From positions 65,151,337 to 65,215,336 of the forward strand of contig OX457038.1 of the NCBI GenBank assembly GCA_949752735.1: a stretch of 64,000 nt of DNA, given 5' to 3'. Position 1 is the first letter of the stretch; every line of letters starts with the position of its first letter. The translations under genes were made by a program, and so were the position numbers. Source of the stretch: Lumbricus terrestris. Lineage: Eukaryota; Annelida; Clitellata; Crassiclitellata; Lumbricidae. Positions 24,662 to 37,725 of this stretch are shown piece by piece. A model generated the notes under the pieces. That model saw only the letters and a list, made by a program, of their open reading frames with translations, did not search any database and was not told the origin of the DNA.

Positions 24662-26288
24662 CGGACGGACGGCGGACGGACGGGCGGACGGAAGGACGGG
24701 CGGACGGGCGGACGGACGGGCGGACGGAAGGACGGGCGGACGGACGGAAGGACGGGCGGACGGAAGGACGGGCGGGCGGACGGACGGGCGGACGGAAGGA
24801 CGGGCGGACGGAAGGACGGGCGGACGGAAGGACGGGCGGACGGAAGGACGGGCGGGCGGACGGACGGGCGGACGGAAGGACGGGCGGACGGAAGGACGGG
24901 CGGGCGGACGGAAGGACGGGCGGACGGAAGGACGGGCGGACGGAAGGACGGGCGGACGGAAGGACGGGCGGGCGGGCGGACGGGCGGACGGAAGGACGGG
25001 CGGGCGGGCGGGCGGACGGAAGGACGGGCGGACGGAAGGACGGGCGGACGGAAGGACGGGTGGGCGGGCGGGCGGGCGGGCGGACGGAAGGACGGAAGGA
25101 CGGGCGGACGGAAGGACGGGCGGACGGAAGGACGGGCGGACGGAAGAACGGGCGGGCGGACGGACGGGCGGACGGAAGGACGGGCGAACGGAAGGACGGG
25201 CGGACGGAAGAACGGGCGGACGGAAGGACGGGCGGACGGAAGGACGGGCGGACGGACGGAAGGACGGGCGGGCGGACGGACGGGCGGACGGAAGGACGGG
25301 CGGGCAGGCGGGCGGACGGAAGGACGGAAGGACGGGCGGACGGAAGGACGGGCGGGCGGGCGGGCGGACGGGCGGACGGGCGGACGGAAGGACGGGCGGA
25401 CGGAAGGACGGGCGGACGGAAGGACGGGCGGACGGAAGGACGGGTGGGCGGGCGGGCGGGCGGGCGGACGGGCGGACGGAAGGACGGGCGGACGGAAGGA
25501 CGGGCGGACGGAAGGACGGGCGGACGGAAGGACGGGCGGACGGAAGGACGGGCGGGCGGACGGACGGGCGGACGGAAGGACGGGCGGACGGAAGGACGGG
25601 CGGACGGAAGGACTGGCGGACGGAAGGACGGGCGGACGGAAGGACGGGCGGACGGACGGAAGGGCGGGCGGGCGGACGGACGGGCGGACGGAAGGACGGG
25701 CGGACGGAAGGACGGGCGGACGGAAGGACGGGCGGACGGAAGGACGGGCGGACGGAAGGACGGGCGGACGGAAGGACGGGCGGACGGAAGGACGGGCGGA
25801 CGGAAGGACGGGCGGGCAGGCGGGCGGACGGAAGGACGGAAGGACGGAAGGACGGGCGGACGGAAGAACGGGCGGACGGAAGGACGGGCGGGCGGACGGA
25901 CGGGCGGACGGAAGGACGGGTGGGCGGGCGGGCGGACGGGCGGACGGAAGGACGGAAGGACGGAAGGACGGGCGGACGGAAGGACGGAAGGACGGGCGGA
26001 CGGAAGGACGGGCGGACGGAAGGACGGGTGGGCGGGCGGGCGGACGGGCGGACGGGCGGACGGAAGGACGGAAGGACGGGCGGACGGAATGACGGGCGGA
26101 CGGAAGGACGGGCGGACGGAAGGACGGGCGGACGGAAGGACGGGCGGGCGGACGGGCGGACGGAAGGACGGGCGGACGGAAGGACGGGCGGGCGGGCGGG
26201 CGGGCGGGCGGGCGGACGGACGGGCGGATGGAAGGACGGGCTGGCTGGATGGATGGATGGATGGACGGATGGATGGATGGACGGATGA
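24662..26288. repeat. Expanded GGAC/GGGC/GGAA array (about 1.6 kb)
   Basis: A tandem array made almost wholly of GGAC, GGGC and GGAA four-mers. The commonest higher-order unit is the 16-mer GGACGGAAGGACGGGC, broken by runs of GGGC. The four-base register holds over most of the array, so several frames on both strands stay open for more than 500 codons and give Arg-Pro-Ser-Val or Gly-Arg-Thr-Asp peptides. These have no splice or start context. The paralogous array at 3990-4214 is only 225 bp and lacks the GGAA-bearing 16-mer pattern. Confidence 0.95.
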
Positions 26289-26994
26289 CGGCTTTATCAC
26301 CACGTCGACTTCTCATTATCTCCTCGAGGCTTGAATATCTTCAATTATTCCTTCCTCACAGTGAGGTAAACAGAATCGGACACTGACAGAGAAACACAAA
26401 GACGGACAAAGAGACGGACAGAGAAGCGTGTAGACATCGGGGCAAGCACATCAGCACACAGTTGTCGAGACAAAGAGACGCAGTAACATACAAACAGCGA
26501 AACATAAATACAGACAGACACGGAGAGAGAGACAGACAGACTGTCACAGACAGACAGACAGACAGACAGAAACTGACTGAAGGCCATTTGCAGCCGATAG
26601 CTAAACATCTGTGGAACTGATCAGCTCTCTGTCGTTTTTTCAGTCTCTTTGTCTGTCTGTGTCTGTCTGTGTGTTTGTGTCTGTCTGCCCGTCTGCTGGT
26701 TTCCTTGCAATGTGTCATTAATTGCTGTTCACTAGAAGGACAGATTCTTTAGATTTTCAACTCTTGATATTGATATCGATGTTACTGGATATCTGGTGCG
26801 GAAATGGTTAAACATTGGTTTCACTGCCAGTATCCACATGGGGTATAGACCTATGACTGCATCCGTTCCAATACAGACTATTATATTCTACAGACACCTA
26901 AATCAATTTCCACCTTATAGCTATGTTGTTGTTTATTTTCTGCTGCTTCACTTTGTCTTGTGTTGTGACAAGGAGAAAGAGCAGAGAGGAAGTT

Positions 26995-27165
26995 AAGGAG
27001 GACGAGGAGAAGGAGGAGAAGGAGGAGGAGGAGGAGAAAGAAGAGAAGGACGAGGAAGAAGAAAAGGAGGAGAAATAATAGAAGGAAGAAAAGGAGGAAG
27101 AGGAGGAGGAGGAGAAAGAAGAAGAGAAGGAGGAAGAGAAGGAGGAAGAGCAGGAGGAGGAGGAT
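26995..27165. repeat. GGA/GAA purine-rich tract, block B
   Basis: Homopurine tract matching 4965-5276 but about half as long. Confidence 0.9.
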
Positions 27166-27798
27166 AGTCAGCATCCATCAAACACAGAGCCACGTGGCTA
27201 AATCTCCGACGTATTATTCAATACTTTGTTTCGTATCCTGACATCTTTTCTCCAGCTGCCAATAAAATGCGAATAATTTTCAAGTGTATACACACAAGAC
27301 TCCTCGGCATAAGACTTCAGCCATCCTCACCATCTCCGCTCCATCCACGCCAAACTCCCAGGACTTCCTCTCTCTCTCTCTCTCTCTTGAGCAAAGTCCT
27401 CTGAGTATTTCGATCCGATTAAAAAGTGTAGAGGTAGAGGCTATTATAATACATCTCTCTGTGGTACGCGTATACATTTCCTCCCTAGCCTCATACACCA
27501 CAACCGTCTTTCCGAAGAATCCGCCATGGCTCTAAATATCTACGGAGTCTCGGTTGGCTATTTTGGTCTCAACTGAAAATGGTCTCATCTTGAACACATT
27601 TTGCTCCATCGGCTCTCGTCTTTTTTTGCATTTTTTTTATCAGATTGCTCTTTTCACTTTCGACCGACTTCACCACAGGCTTGGCTTGCACACCGATGTT
27701 GCTAGGCAACCGTCAGACTCATGATGCCTGAAGCATTAGTGTAGTGGTCATACAGTTCGCAGATGTGAGTAAAGTATGCATGAATACTGCATAACTTG

Positions 27799-27915
27799 TG
27801 TATGTATGTATGTATGTATGTACGTACGTACGTACGTACGTACGCACGCATGCATGCATGCATGCATGCAGGCACGTACGTACGTACGTATGTATTGTAT
27901 TGTATTGTATGTATG

Positions 27916-27949
<34 letters not shown>

Positions 27950-27982
27950 TGTATGTATGTATTGTATTGTATTGTATGTATG

Positions 27983-28016
<34 letters not shown>

Positions 28017-28058
28017 TGTATGTATGTATGTATGTATGTATGTATGTATGTATGTATG

Positions 28059-28089
<31 letters not shown>

Positions 28090-28135
28090 TATGTATGTAT
28101 GTATGTATTGTATTGTATGTATGTATGTATGTATG

Positions 28136-28169
<34 letters not shown>

Positions 28170-28176
28170 TGTATGA
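27799..28176. repeat. (TATG)n / (TACG)n / (GCAT)n microsatellite
   Basis: Starts with TATG, passes through blocks of TACG and GCAT, then TATG runs separated by repeated TGTAT pentamers. Counterpart of 5895-6245, with the block pattern only in B. Confidence 0.95.
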
Positions 28177-28879
28177 TTGTGTGTATGTATGTTTGTATGC
28201 ATGTGTATGCGCATGTGTGAATGTAGGTTTATGCATGTGTAATTGTGTATAAGCATATATGCGCATGCATACATAATTTCATGTACGTATAATGTATCTG
28301 TGCAAGCATGCCTATACGTAGCTGTGCATGCCTGTGCGTACGTACACGCATGTATGCATTTATGCAGGTATGTATGCGATATTCATAAACATTAATGTCC
28401 CACGTCCCTCTTCTATGTAATTTATACGGCCGACTTTGGCCCTCTTCTTGCATTAAATGCTGTCATATAAGCTAATGCCATGCTGGCAATGTCCAGGCCT
28501 ACGTACACCTATACGTGCCCTGCCTGCACATGGTGTCTGATGTTGCGACCACTGTGACAGTCCGGGCCATTAGCCAACCGTTCGATGTCGTCGAATCGCC
28601 TGCGGCTCAACCCATCCCGCACTGAGGTCATCAGGCAGGACACGCGCCAACAGCTGCGTGCTAATTCTGATCTAACAACCGTTGCATCTGATGAGATGAT
28701 CACACAGTTCGCTTGTGTTCTGCCTCTGTTAATCGAGATGATTAATGTTTAGAACAGAAGTTCACCTTTCCACGGCATATTCACTGCAGTTCTGTCGCGA
28801 TTGCTATTATTAGTTGCGTCAAATCAGAGTAACTGTCTCTGTCTCTGTCTCTCTCTCTCTCGCTACTAACGCCACCAAT

Positions 28880-29130
28880 ACTTTTACTCATTCGTTTGTT
28901 GCCACTCGCCTCAACTATTGCTGCATGCTCTACATCTATGATGGTCTCCCGACCGGCTGCATGGGCGGTTGGGGTGTTTCGAGCGGGTCCTGCGCACGAC
29001 CGCACGCCTTACTGGTCGTATCCAAAAATTTGATCATGTCACCGATTATAAGCGGAATGTCCTGCGCTGGCTCACTATCCCGCAGCGGATTGCTTACAGA
29101 GTCTCCATTTTGGTGTGGCAGTATCTTTTC
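28880..29130 (+). mobile_element. LINE reverse-transcriptase fragment, block B
   Basis: Begins with a THSFVATRLNYCC-like segment, then after a frame change LRTTARLTGR and FDHVTDYKRNVLRW segments. Paralogue of 6940-7180, equally broken. Confidence 0.75.
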
Positions 29131-29425
29131 ATTCATTCATTCTCTTATGACATCTTTTATGTATGTCTCGGTATCGAAATCGTACACTCCGAACTTCTAT
29201 AGTATATACATAGACAACAATAGAAAAGTCGCCGGAACCGGCTTATTCAAGGCGGTCAATAAAAACAAAGTCGATAGGCAGGGTTCAAGATCCGGAGAAT
29301 CATACATGCAGACAGACAGACAGACGGATAGGGAGGAAGATATATAGAGTTGAAATGTATGTTTGGATCTATCTATTTAACCATTTTGAATATGCATAAG
29401 ATAATATCAATTAAGACCCTCTTAC

Positions 29426-30168
29426 CGTTGACGAGTTGCTGAGGAGAGTTGAGGTGGTTGTGTGGAGCATCTCCCTGAATTCTCTGCTGCTGCTGCATAT
29501 TCTCCTGCATCACCTTCTCCACCAGTTGTATCTTTCGCTGGACATTTGCGTTGATCTCTCTCTGCTTCCGCGTCAGTTCCCGCGTCAGCTCCATCTCCCT
29601 CTCGCATCGCAGTATCATCAGCTCTTCCCTCCTCTGCCTCTGTCTCTCCGTCTCAACGTCTGCCTCTCTCTGCCTCTGTCTCTCCAGCTCCGCCTCCCTC
29701 TGCCTCTCCCTCTCATTCTCCAACTCCTTCTCCCTTTCCTTCTGCCGCTCCCTCTCCTTCTCCAGCTCCTTCTCCCTCTCCCTCAGTCTCTCCCTCTCCC
29801 TGTCCAGCTCTGTCGTCTTCTCCTCCAGGCCAGGACCTGACGCCGTTTGCTTCAACGGTCTCTGTCCCTCAGGGTGACCGCCTGTCAACGGCGCCGTCGA
29901 GCCGTGCCTCATTCGTCGAAGTCGCTTATCCAGCTGGACAAGACGGTGACCTTGTCGGTCGACGATGAAGGTCAGGTTGTCCAGACGAACGGTCAAGGAC
30001 GGAGGGGAAAGAGCAAAGGCGAGTGGGACTCCGACGCCAGAGTCAGCTGGATATGACGCCCCCTCAGGAACCGAACCCTGGACCGTGGCAGATGAGCCAT
30101 CGTCCGTGGACGTCCTACCAGCGAATGATTTCCACGATACTTCATGGGAGACTGAGTCGATCTTCTTC
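29426..30168 (-). CDS. Coiled-coil exon of lectin-like gene, copy B
   Basis: A 743-bp exon with an acceptor AG at 30169-30170 and a donor GTAAGA from 29425. It completes the Arg codon begun in exon 31325-31776 and ends one base into the codon finished by the lectin exon at 15822-16001, so exon 1, this exon and the lectin exon form one open frame. The protein part is about 248 residues: a N-terminal segment with RTSTDDGSSATVQG and LTVRLDNLTFIVDRQGH, then a highly charged coiled coil (ERER/EKEREK-type heptads) of about 120 residues, ending in a Gln-rich patch. The coiled coil probably mediates oligomerisation, placing lectin heads on a stalk (inference). Confidence 0.85.
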
Positions 30169-30281
30169 CTAAAAACTCCGATAAAAACAGACAATCGGTC
30201 GTATAATACATGTATAATTATAGGTCATATTTACACATCATGCATCACAACCTCACTCTACATGTACATCATTGAACCATT

Positions 30282-30499
30282 GGAGCGCGGTGGTGTAGTG
30301 GTGGCGTCGTTGCCGGAAGGTTCAAGGTTCGAATCCACCTCAAGTCGCCACGTAGGGACCTTGAGCAAGTCCTTCATTATTGCTTGGGCGCTTCGGCGTG
30401 AAACTCCGATGCAGTGTCCGCGCTGTAGTCGGGAGTGCCTCTGAGTAGAGAGCTTGAAGGGGCGCTTTAGAAATGGAGAAATAAATAAATAAATAAATT
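30282..30499 (+). mobile_element. tRNA-derived SINE, copy 1
   Basis: The head has RNA polymerase III promoter boxes: A-box-like TGGTGTAGTGG (30291-30301) and B box GGTTCGAATCC (30326-30336). A middle part with GGGACCTTGAGCAAGTCCTT resembles the L2/MIR-type core, and the 3' end is the shared tail (GCCTCTGAGTAG, CTTGAAGGGGCGCTTTAG) followed by (AAAT)n. It lies in block B only, at the point where block A continues without it, so it inserted after the duplication. Confidence 0.85.
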
Positions 30500-30529
30500 A
30501 TATCGTTACATTGGCCGAATTGAGTTTAA

Positions 30530-30860
30530 GCTCAGTTTGCTGGTTTACAAATCGCTTCATGGGACAGCGCCTGAATACATCCGCGACTACTGTTCTGAGA
30601 TCCATTCCTCCGCTTCCGGGTTGCGACTCAGGTCGCTTGGGAAGACCGACCTTCGTGTACGGAGGATGAGGACACGTTTCGCGCATTCTCGGTTGCTGGC
30701 CTCAGATGCTGGAACAGTCTTCCACCGGACATTAGCTTCAGTGGATTCTTTCAAATCAAAGCTTAACATTTATCTGTTTGCAATAGGCTTATCTCGCAGT
30801 TAGCTGTTTGTGAGGCGCCCTTGTAGCGGTATGGCCGCGTTACGGCGCCATATAAATTGT
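30530..30860 (+). mobile_element. LINE 3' fragment with CGCCATATAAAT tail
   Basis: About 88 codons, starting LVYKSLHGTAPEYIRDYC and ending in a SFKSKLNIYLF segment, match the C-terminus of L2/CR1/Jockey-like ORF2 (family pattern: Y-K-x-L-H-G-x-A-P-x-Y-I). A 3' tail GGCGCCCTTGTAGCGG follows, ending in GGCGCCATATAAATTG and ATT/ATC repeats. The same tail recurs at 39425-39530. Confidence 0.8.
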
Positions 30861-30980
<120 letters not shown>

Positions 30981-31324
30981 TATTACAATTATTACAGACA
31001 GTGCTTAAAATGTACTAAAAAGTGGCTGGACGCACCTAACCTTGCAGAATGTGATAGGTCTATCCTAATAGGAGGCAGGACGGGTTGAAAAGAAGCGCCT
31101 AGACGTCGTCCACATTTTTATCGAGCAAATAAGATAAGTATTTTTAATTTACACACATACTCTAGCCTACATCAGCTATTCCAATTTTCTAATCGGTAAA
31201 ATGTAGATTTTACACATAGTAATTATTTGCTAATAATCCATTAGATACTCGGCATTGAAAACAAAAGAAATGACTAAAACAAAGGAATCTATAGATCAAT
31301 GTTCGCTCGTGTATAATAGCCTAC

Positions 31325-31776
31325 CTGAGTTGTGAAATGTCTTTTCGGATCGTTTCAATCGAATCATGCATCACAAGAATTGCTTGGTCGTATTCGTAAT
31401 GTGCGTTTAGAATCCGAATTACAGCGCTCTGCAGATCCATCACGTTCTCACAGTTTCCACCCCATTCCTTTTCCACTCCTCCCTCTCCTCCCCCTCCTCC
31501 TCCTCCTCCTCCCGCATCCTTTGTCATCAATCTAGCATCATTCGTCCTCTGCTGCTGATGCTGCTGCTGCTGCTGCTGCTGCTGCTGATGCTGGTGGTGG
31601 CGTGGTTCCTTCTCCTGACTCTTTCGAGCACCGATGTATTTGTTGACAATCGTCGATGTGTCGTAATCGTATCTGGCGCCAGAAGCGACGGGCGGAAACG
31701 AGCACAGCATCAGCATCAGCATCATCAGCAGCAGCGGCAGTGGCTGCAGAATCGGTGCCAGACGCTTCCAGTTCAT
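31325..31776 (-). CDS. First coding exon: signal peptide and low-complexity region of lectin-like protein
   Basis: ATG at 31774-31776 opens a 150-codon exon ending in phase 2 before donor GTAGGC at 31324. I chose this Met because it begins a good signal peptide: MNWKR, then a Leu/Met-rich core (residues 8-25) and an Ala-Ser-Gly cleavage region near 31-33. Upstream in-frame Mets only add an Ala-rich, Lys-run leader with no such fit. Then come a His/Gln-rich tract (60-76), a poly-Gly run (89-100) and a predicted helix (105-150). The next exon in frame is 29426-30168 or, by the same phase, 7488-8230. Secretion is inferred. No homologue is recognised beyond the lectin exon. Confidence 0.7.
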
Positions 31777-33180
31777 CTGCAATGAGAAGGCACTTCTTCT
31801 TCCATCCGACGAAACCATCTTCTTCTTTTTCTTCCGTGCCAAACACCGACGTCCTTCCGCAGCCACTTCAATAGGAGTGGCGGCGGCAGCAGCAACACGA
31901 ACACCTTGCGCCCATTCAAGTATCCGATGCCAGACCAACATCTGGACCACTATTCCGTGCGATTGATGTCCGGTGCCAGCAGACATCAGTGAGTATTGAA
32001 CGCCTTTCGTTGGCAAATTGTCTCGTTGCAGCCAGATACGTACCCAGAGTGGTCAGACAGCAGACAATTTGTGCAGAAGGAATGACACCACAGTTTAATC
32101 GCATCAAATGATCATATCAAACTGCAAAAGACATATAAGTCTATTGTCGCCTTAGATGAAAGTGTAGCATAGTCATAGTCTCGTGGAAATGCAAAAGCTC
32201 TCGTCCAATCAAATCGCCAACTCCTGTAGCGCCTTAAACATGATCGACAGGCCACAATAATAGCTTCACGAGAGACCGCCGTAGGCCCTACAAAAAACCT
32301 GAATCGAATTGCAATATTATGTCTGATTGCAAACCACACCTCGATTTCTTTATCAACTTGTTTAATTTGTCGACCAACTATTCACACACGACTCCCTCAC
32401 ACTTGACTCTGGCCTCGAGATGATGGACCCAGCCGTGCACCTGTCTCTCTCTCTCTCTCTCCCTCAGCAGCGGACATCAAAAGACCCATTCGGTGGGGCC
32501 AATTTCACCGCGGTGGTCGGCATTTCCGCCTCAGACAAGCAGCGCAGGATTTAAACCCCGGAGGACAGACTGCCCGCCAAACGCCAGGATTTATCGTAGC
32601 AGCAAGCGTTGCAGACAGACCAGACAAAGGGTATTGTCAACCTTTTCAATCGCTACGGTGGTGGCATTCTAGGGGAGGAGGGGGCGACCCCGACAGCACG
32701 ACTGGTCCGATACCTCCTCCGGCTTACTCGTCTGTCCGTTCGAAAACATTTATCTTCCCGACTCACGATTCAACTGTAGATCACAGTCGGACTGTTTGTA
32801 AAAGTTTCACAAACAGCCTCCTCTGCCCGTCTGTCTGTACGTCTGTCTGTACGTCTGTCTGTCTGCCTATATTTTTATGCTATACAGACCTGGTCTGCAG
32901 ACGGTCTCCCGTGCACTAAACCACAATGACTATAATACCATGTTTTGTACGGTGCATAATTAAGTCTGCGCGTACAAGTTTTTTGTTCTGTACGTACAGA
33001 CGGTTTTTGCAGACTGCAATGAGTGTGGCAGACGCACAGCAGGTTGAGCGATGTTTTATATGCAATCTTTCTGGGTCATTATTTCATGTACTCTGTGTGT
33101 GCTTAACTAGTCCTATAACTCATATCGTGAGAATATAATCTGCACCACTTGGAGCGCGCTCGTTTATGGTGCGTGTGTGG
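31777..33180. promoter_or_regulatory. Upstream region of the lectin-like gene
   Basis: About 1.4 kb with no recognisable ORF, expected to contain the 5' UTR and promoter of the minus-strand gene. Short CT runs (32440-32462) and CTGT repeats (32826-32865) are the only structure seen. No TATA box or initiator can be assigned with confidence. Confidence 0.35.
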
Positions 33181-33187
33181 GTGTGTG

Positions 33188-33440
<253 letters not shown>

Positions 33441-36400
33441 ACAGAGTAGCGGGCCTTAAATTTAGACTGAAATCTAGGGTTCGAAGTCATTATTTATGTC
33501 ACACACACTATAATAAGCATTCTTTAAACTTAACTTTTCTCAACATAGATAATAGCGTAGGCCTACTCTATTATAGTCAGACATTAATAACTCCGGCCAC
33601 TGCCATTATAAGACATACTATGTAGTGTAGTACACAGGTGACAGAGCGCATGAGCTCCAACCTCATGAGTTCATGAATGAATGAGGCCACACTACGGAGT
33701 CTGCTGTTGGCAGCCAATGCTCCTAATCATCCGTCAATGTAATGAGCTCTGAATACAGCAGTAGGTCTAGTAGGCTGATAGAGGCTGACGGGCTACAAGC
33801 TCTCGAGTGCTTGCTCTTTAGGCCGTAGCCGCTGAGGCCTGCGCATAGCATAGGCCTACGATATAGCCGCTACAACATCAAAAGGTCTACCACCATGAGG
33901 AGGGGGTAGCTACGCACCCACTCATCTACACATATCGCACGAAAACTTGTGCAGGTCCATGTAATGATTCTCTGCGTATTTTTAACTAAAATCGATCACA
34001 AGTCATCCATGCAACTCGAGCAGCCTATATATACTGGAGTACAGTAACTGTGCTCTGATTATACAAGATATAATATATACACATATTATAATATATATAT
34101 ATATAAATGCTCTAGTCCTAAATCTTGCTTTATGTATTGTATATACATATAATGTTATATGAATATAAGTATATATAAAATGCAAGAGTGTATAATGTGT
34201 ATGCATATATATATACATTATACATACTGATATACGATTATACAGTCATATATACACACAAATATATATATATACACATATATATACACATACATACATA
34301 TAATTATAATGGAAGATAAGAGACAAAAGTTGCAAGATCAAAAAGCATGAAAGCATTCATGTTTCAAATGCAATTATAGAATTATAGAATACAATTAGAG
34401 GAAGAAAGGCACGCACATACAACTACTGTACAATGTACAATGTGTAGATAGAGCCTCGTATAAAAATATAAGCAGATATAAAAATACGTGCGATCATTCA
34501 TGCATACTTATTTATTTATCACTGTGCTATATACACATAGTAAATTAAGGCTATGCACAGGAACTGAGGCTGCCAGAATTATCTATTATACATAATATAT
34601 ATAAAATATATACATGTAGACCCACCCACACACACGTTATAATATCTATGTGGTGTGTGTGTGTGTGTGTGTTCATAGGTCTTGTGTGAAATGAAAAAAT
34701 TCCGTCATTCAGGCAATTTGGATAGACTTCCCCATAAAAAGAGCTTTATTTCACTCTGAACATAAAACCAACTCCAATAGCATACTCCGATTGTATGCAG
34801 AAAAGCAACGATAAATCCGATGGTATGATATGCATTACAATTCCCTTGAGGCCTGATTCGTCATCGAAGAAAAATTCTCTTCGAAACGAATCTAAAAAGT
34901 CAATGTTTAATGTAACGCAGTTCAGTTGCATTACGTAACATTATAGGATGCTCTGATGGATTGCGTGTCGAAATGTGATCTCGTCATAACAACTTTGCAA
35001 CAATGACGTAGCCTACGTAACATGACTCTTGAAGTTGACAGCTCTTGGAGAGGTCCAGTAAGGCTAAATATCATGAATATATCAACTATACAATAAATCT
35101 ATTTATTATACATATATTCATAATATTATGTATATATATTATATTCGTTTTATTGACAAAATAACCGATCGACATAACGCGACAGTTAACAAGCACAAAG
35201 GAGCAGCGAATAAAGCCTAGTAAATGTTTTTATACAGCATCCGTGTTATGAAGTTTTTATTGTTTTTATTGGTTAGTTCGAATGGATGTAGCCTAGGGCG
35301 TAGATTGTATTTTCCAGGGAGTCTATCGTCCATTTTGTACAGCGTTATATTCTAAAATTGATGTGTACACAAATGCGAATCACCAATGCGTTATATTATA
35401 AAATTGATGTGTACACAAACACATACATACACACAAACATATATATATATATCTACCTGATCTAAAAGCAGTTATGGGTCGACATGTCGAGAATGGCCTC
35501 CGCATTCTCCATTATGCTAATACCCAAGCAAGCCAGCTTAAAATGTCTGCAATTCAGGTCCAGAATTTAAGCACTTTAGACAAAAGTATGTCAAATATCA
35601 TATGGCAGGAAATCTCTTGGCAAAAATGAAACTGTCCCCCACCCTGATGCATGAATGATAGAATTTGCCTTAACACATCATGTGTCATAATTATAATTGG
35701 AAACACAGTGATGCTTTAATTAGACACAAAATATGATATTCATGGAAACCTCTTGACTGACCTAGAAATCTCAACAAGTGGCTACCCTTCCCTTTCAGCA
35801 GAGATCACATCCACCCACACACCCACCCACGCACCCAAACACACTGAAAACTGGTCATCATATGGGAGCCACAACAAGTAGGCCAATATATTTTAATGAG
35901 GTTGTTATACAGGAGATCCTGGAGATATGTTTTATGCACGTACTAATTAGAAGCATAATATACCTACAACACACATTTAACTACTGCATAATGCTCTATA
36001 GAATTATGTACTCTTTATAATTGTAACCTTCATTGTATAAACGCATTCTGTCTTTCTCTGTCTGTCTGCCTGTCTGTCTGTCTCTCTATCTCCCCCCTGT
36101 GTGTCTGTCTCTCTCTGTATGTCTGTCTGTCTGTTTGCCACAAATGTTGGAAAACTTTGATCCAATTAAAAGAATAGGAGTCAGCTGGAAAATAAACTTT
36201 TGAAGGTGTTTGCTAAAACCAGGTTTTATTCGTCAGGCAAATGATTGGTCCTTATCAACCGATTAACGATCCTAGATAACAACTAATTAATTAATTAATC
36301 AACTAACGAAGGAAGAAATTAACAAGAAATGCAAAAACAATTACGTGGTATCAAGAAGTTGAAAGAACTGGTAGACTGTTTTATTTGAAAAACACATTAA

Positions 36401-37279
36401 CCCATTCAGTCAGTCCTCCATTGACCTTCATCCGCACCTGTTTAGAACATTTGGAAGTGATTCTGACAGGTCCCACACGCCTTCACTCACACACCAAAGC
36501 CAGCATCCGGAAATTAAATCATGGTACAAAAAATACAACTGTACTTAGGAAAATACACGCTCTACAAAGTTCAGAAGAGCATATTGAAGTTGGGCAAACA
36601 TTAAGAGCTCTGTTTAGTAGATTGGAAGCATGGGCACCCACACATGGGGGTGGAAAGGGCACTTGGTTTCTCCCCCCCACTGGAAATTTCAGACTGGTTT
36701 TTAACTCTATCAAAATCAAATTCGAAATTATTTATTGTTCTCACAATAAACAAAATAAACAGAACAGTATAACACAGATGGTATTTAACATCTATTAAGC
36801 CATTCAACAAGGACTATGGAAATAGATTAGGGAGCAATAGGCACTCCAGAAGGACAAGTCCCGCTTAGTAGGGGCCTATATACTGGGATGAAATTACAAG
36901 GTGGTGAGGAGGTGGAAAGGATAAGGGAATAGACGTTAAACTCTACTTTTGGTTTTAAAAAATTGCACTAAAGCACTGCAGTGATAATAATTATACAAAA
37001 AGTGAAACTGAGAAAATGACATTTCGAAACCGTTATGAAAACATCCATAAACAATGAACATTCTGAATTGCCTGCTTTGCATTATTCAAGTTCTTGTCAA
37101 AAGATGCAACTGTGACAATTGGTTTTTTTGGTCCCCTCCTGCAGAACTGTCTGTGGTGGGTGTCCGTGATTGGAATACTTTTCAGTTTAGCAGGAAAGAG
37201 TCTCAGTAGGAGAGCTGTGAACATGAGGTAGTAAGATTTCCAGACAGAGCGACAGAAGACAGCTGTGAATGAATGCCGG
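33441..37279. other. Intergenic AT-rich region
   Basis: No gene recognised. Contains TA-rich simple sequence (34060-34310), a short TG run (34651-34671), CTGT repeats (36056-36140) and several AGGCCTA words. The 137-codon ORF at 36385-36798 has no recognisable domain and no splice context. Confidence 0.55.
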
Positions 37280-37725
37280 TGACACGAAACGGAGTATCCC
37301 CCTGAAAGCTATCCGGGGGATGAATCAATCTATCCCCCCGGATGGAATTAACCGGTCTATACTATCCGGGGAGATAAACCATTCTATCCCCTTTTTTTAA
37401 AAATGCGCATAATAAAAATTTTTATGCTGTAATAAAAATTTAAAGTGACTCTAACTGTTTTAAGTGTTCTAAGCAATGCTCAGATAAAGGCAACTCGAAT
37501 TTATTTAGTGACTCTGAGTGTTCTTAAGTGTTTTAAATGTTTTAAGTGCTCTAAAACATGGCAAAACAAATTATCTAGTAGGAATAAACATACCTGTTAG
37601 TGTCATTGTTCAAAACAAAGCAGATGAAAATTAATTTGTCCCAAAAAATACACGCGGAAGCGGTTTTTTCGACTTTTTTTAATTTGGGGATACAATTAAT
37701 ACGGGGGATACTCTATTTCGTGACA
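37280..37725. mobile_element. Putative inverted-repeat MITE (446 bp)
   Basis: The ends are TGACACGAAACGGAGTATCC and the complement of TGTCACGAAATAGAGTATCC, 23 bp with three mismatches. TGCCGG occurs directly on both sides (37274-37279, 37726-37731) as a possible 6-bp target duplication. The interior has several ATCCCC/GGGGAT palindromes near the left end. No superfamily is assigned. Confidence 0.65.

Larger units (their letters stand above)
16260..30510. repeat. Tandem segmental duplication, block B
   Basis: Homologous to block A (1-8340), lengthened to about 14.2 kb by the 4,785-bp Harbinger copy 2, by a roughly 1.4-kb expansion of the GGAC array and by a SINE at 30282-30499. Its left edge lies in or beside the TATG array just right of the lectin exon. 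Its right edge is blurred by retroelement insertions near 30.5 kb. Confidence 0.9.

Noticed and set aside
24556..26334. ORFs of 420-586 codons rich in Arg-Pro-Ser-Val or Gly-Arg-Thr-Asp
   Set aside because: All come from the GGAC/GGGC/GGAA array, open in several frames on both strands.
30282..30350. A functional tRNA gene
   Set aside because: Only A and B boxes are tRNA-like; no cloverleaf, and the unit has a LINE-type tail, so it is a SINE. The same holds at 44450-44520.
36385..36798. 137-codon plus-strand ORF
   Set aside because: No recognisable motif and overlaps AT-rich non-coding sequence.
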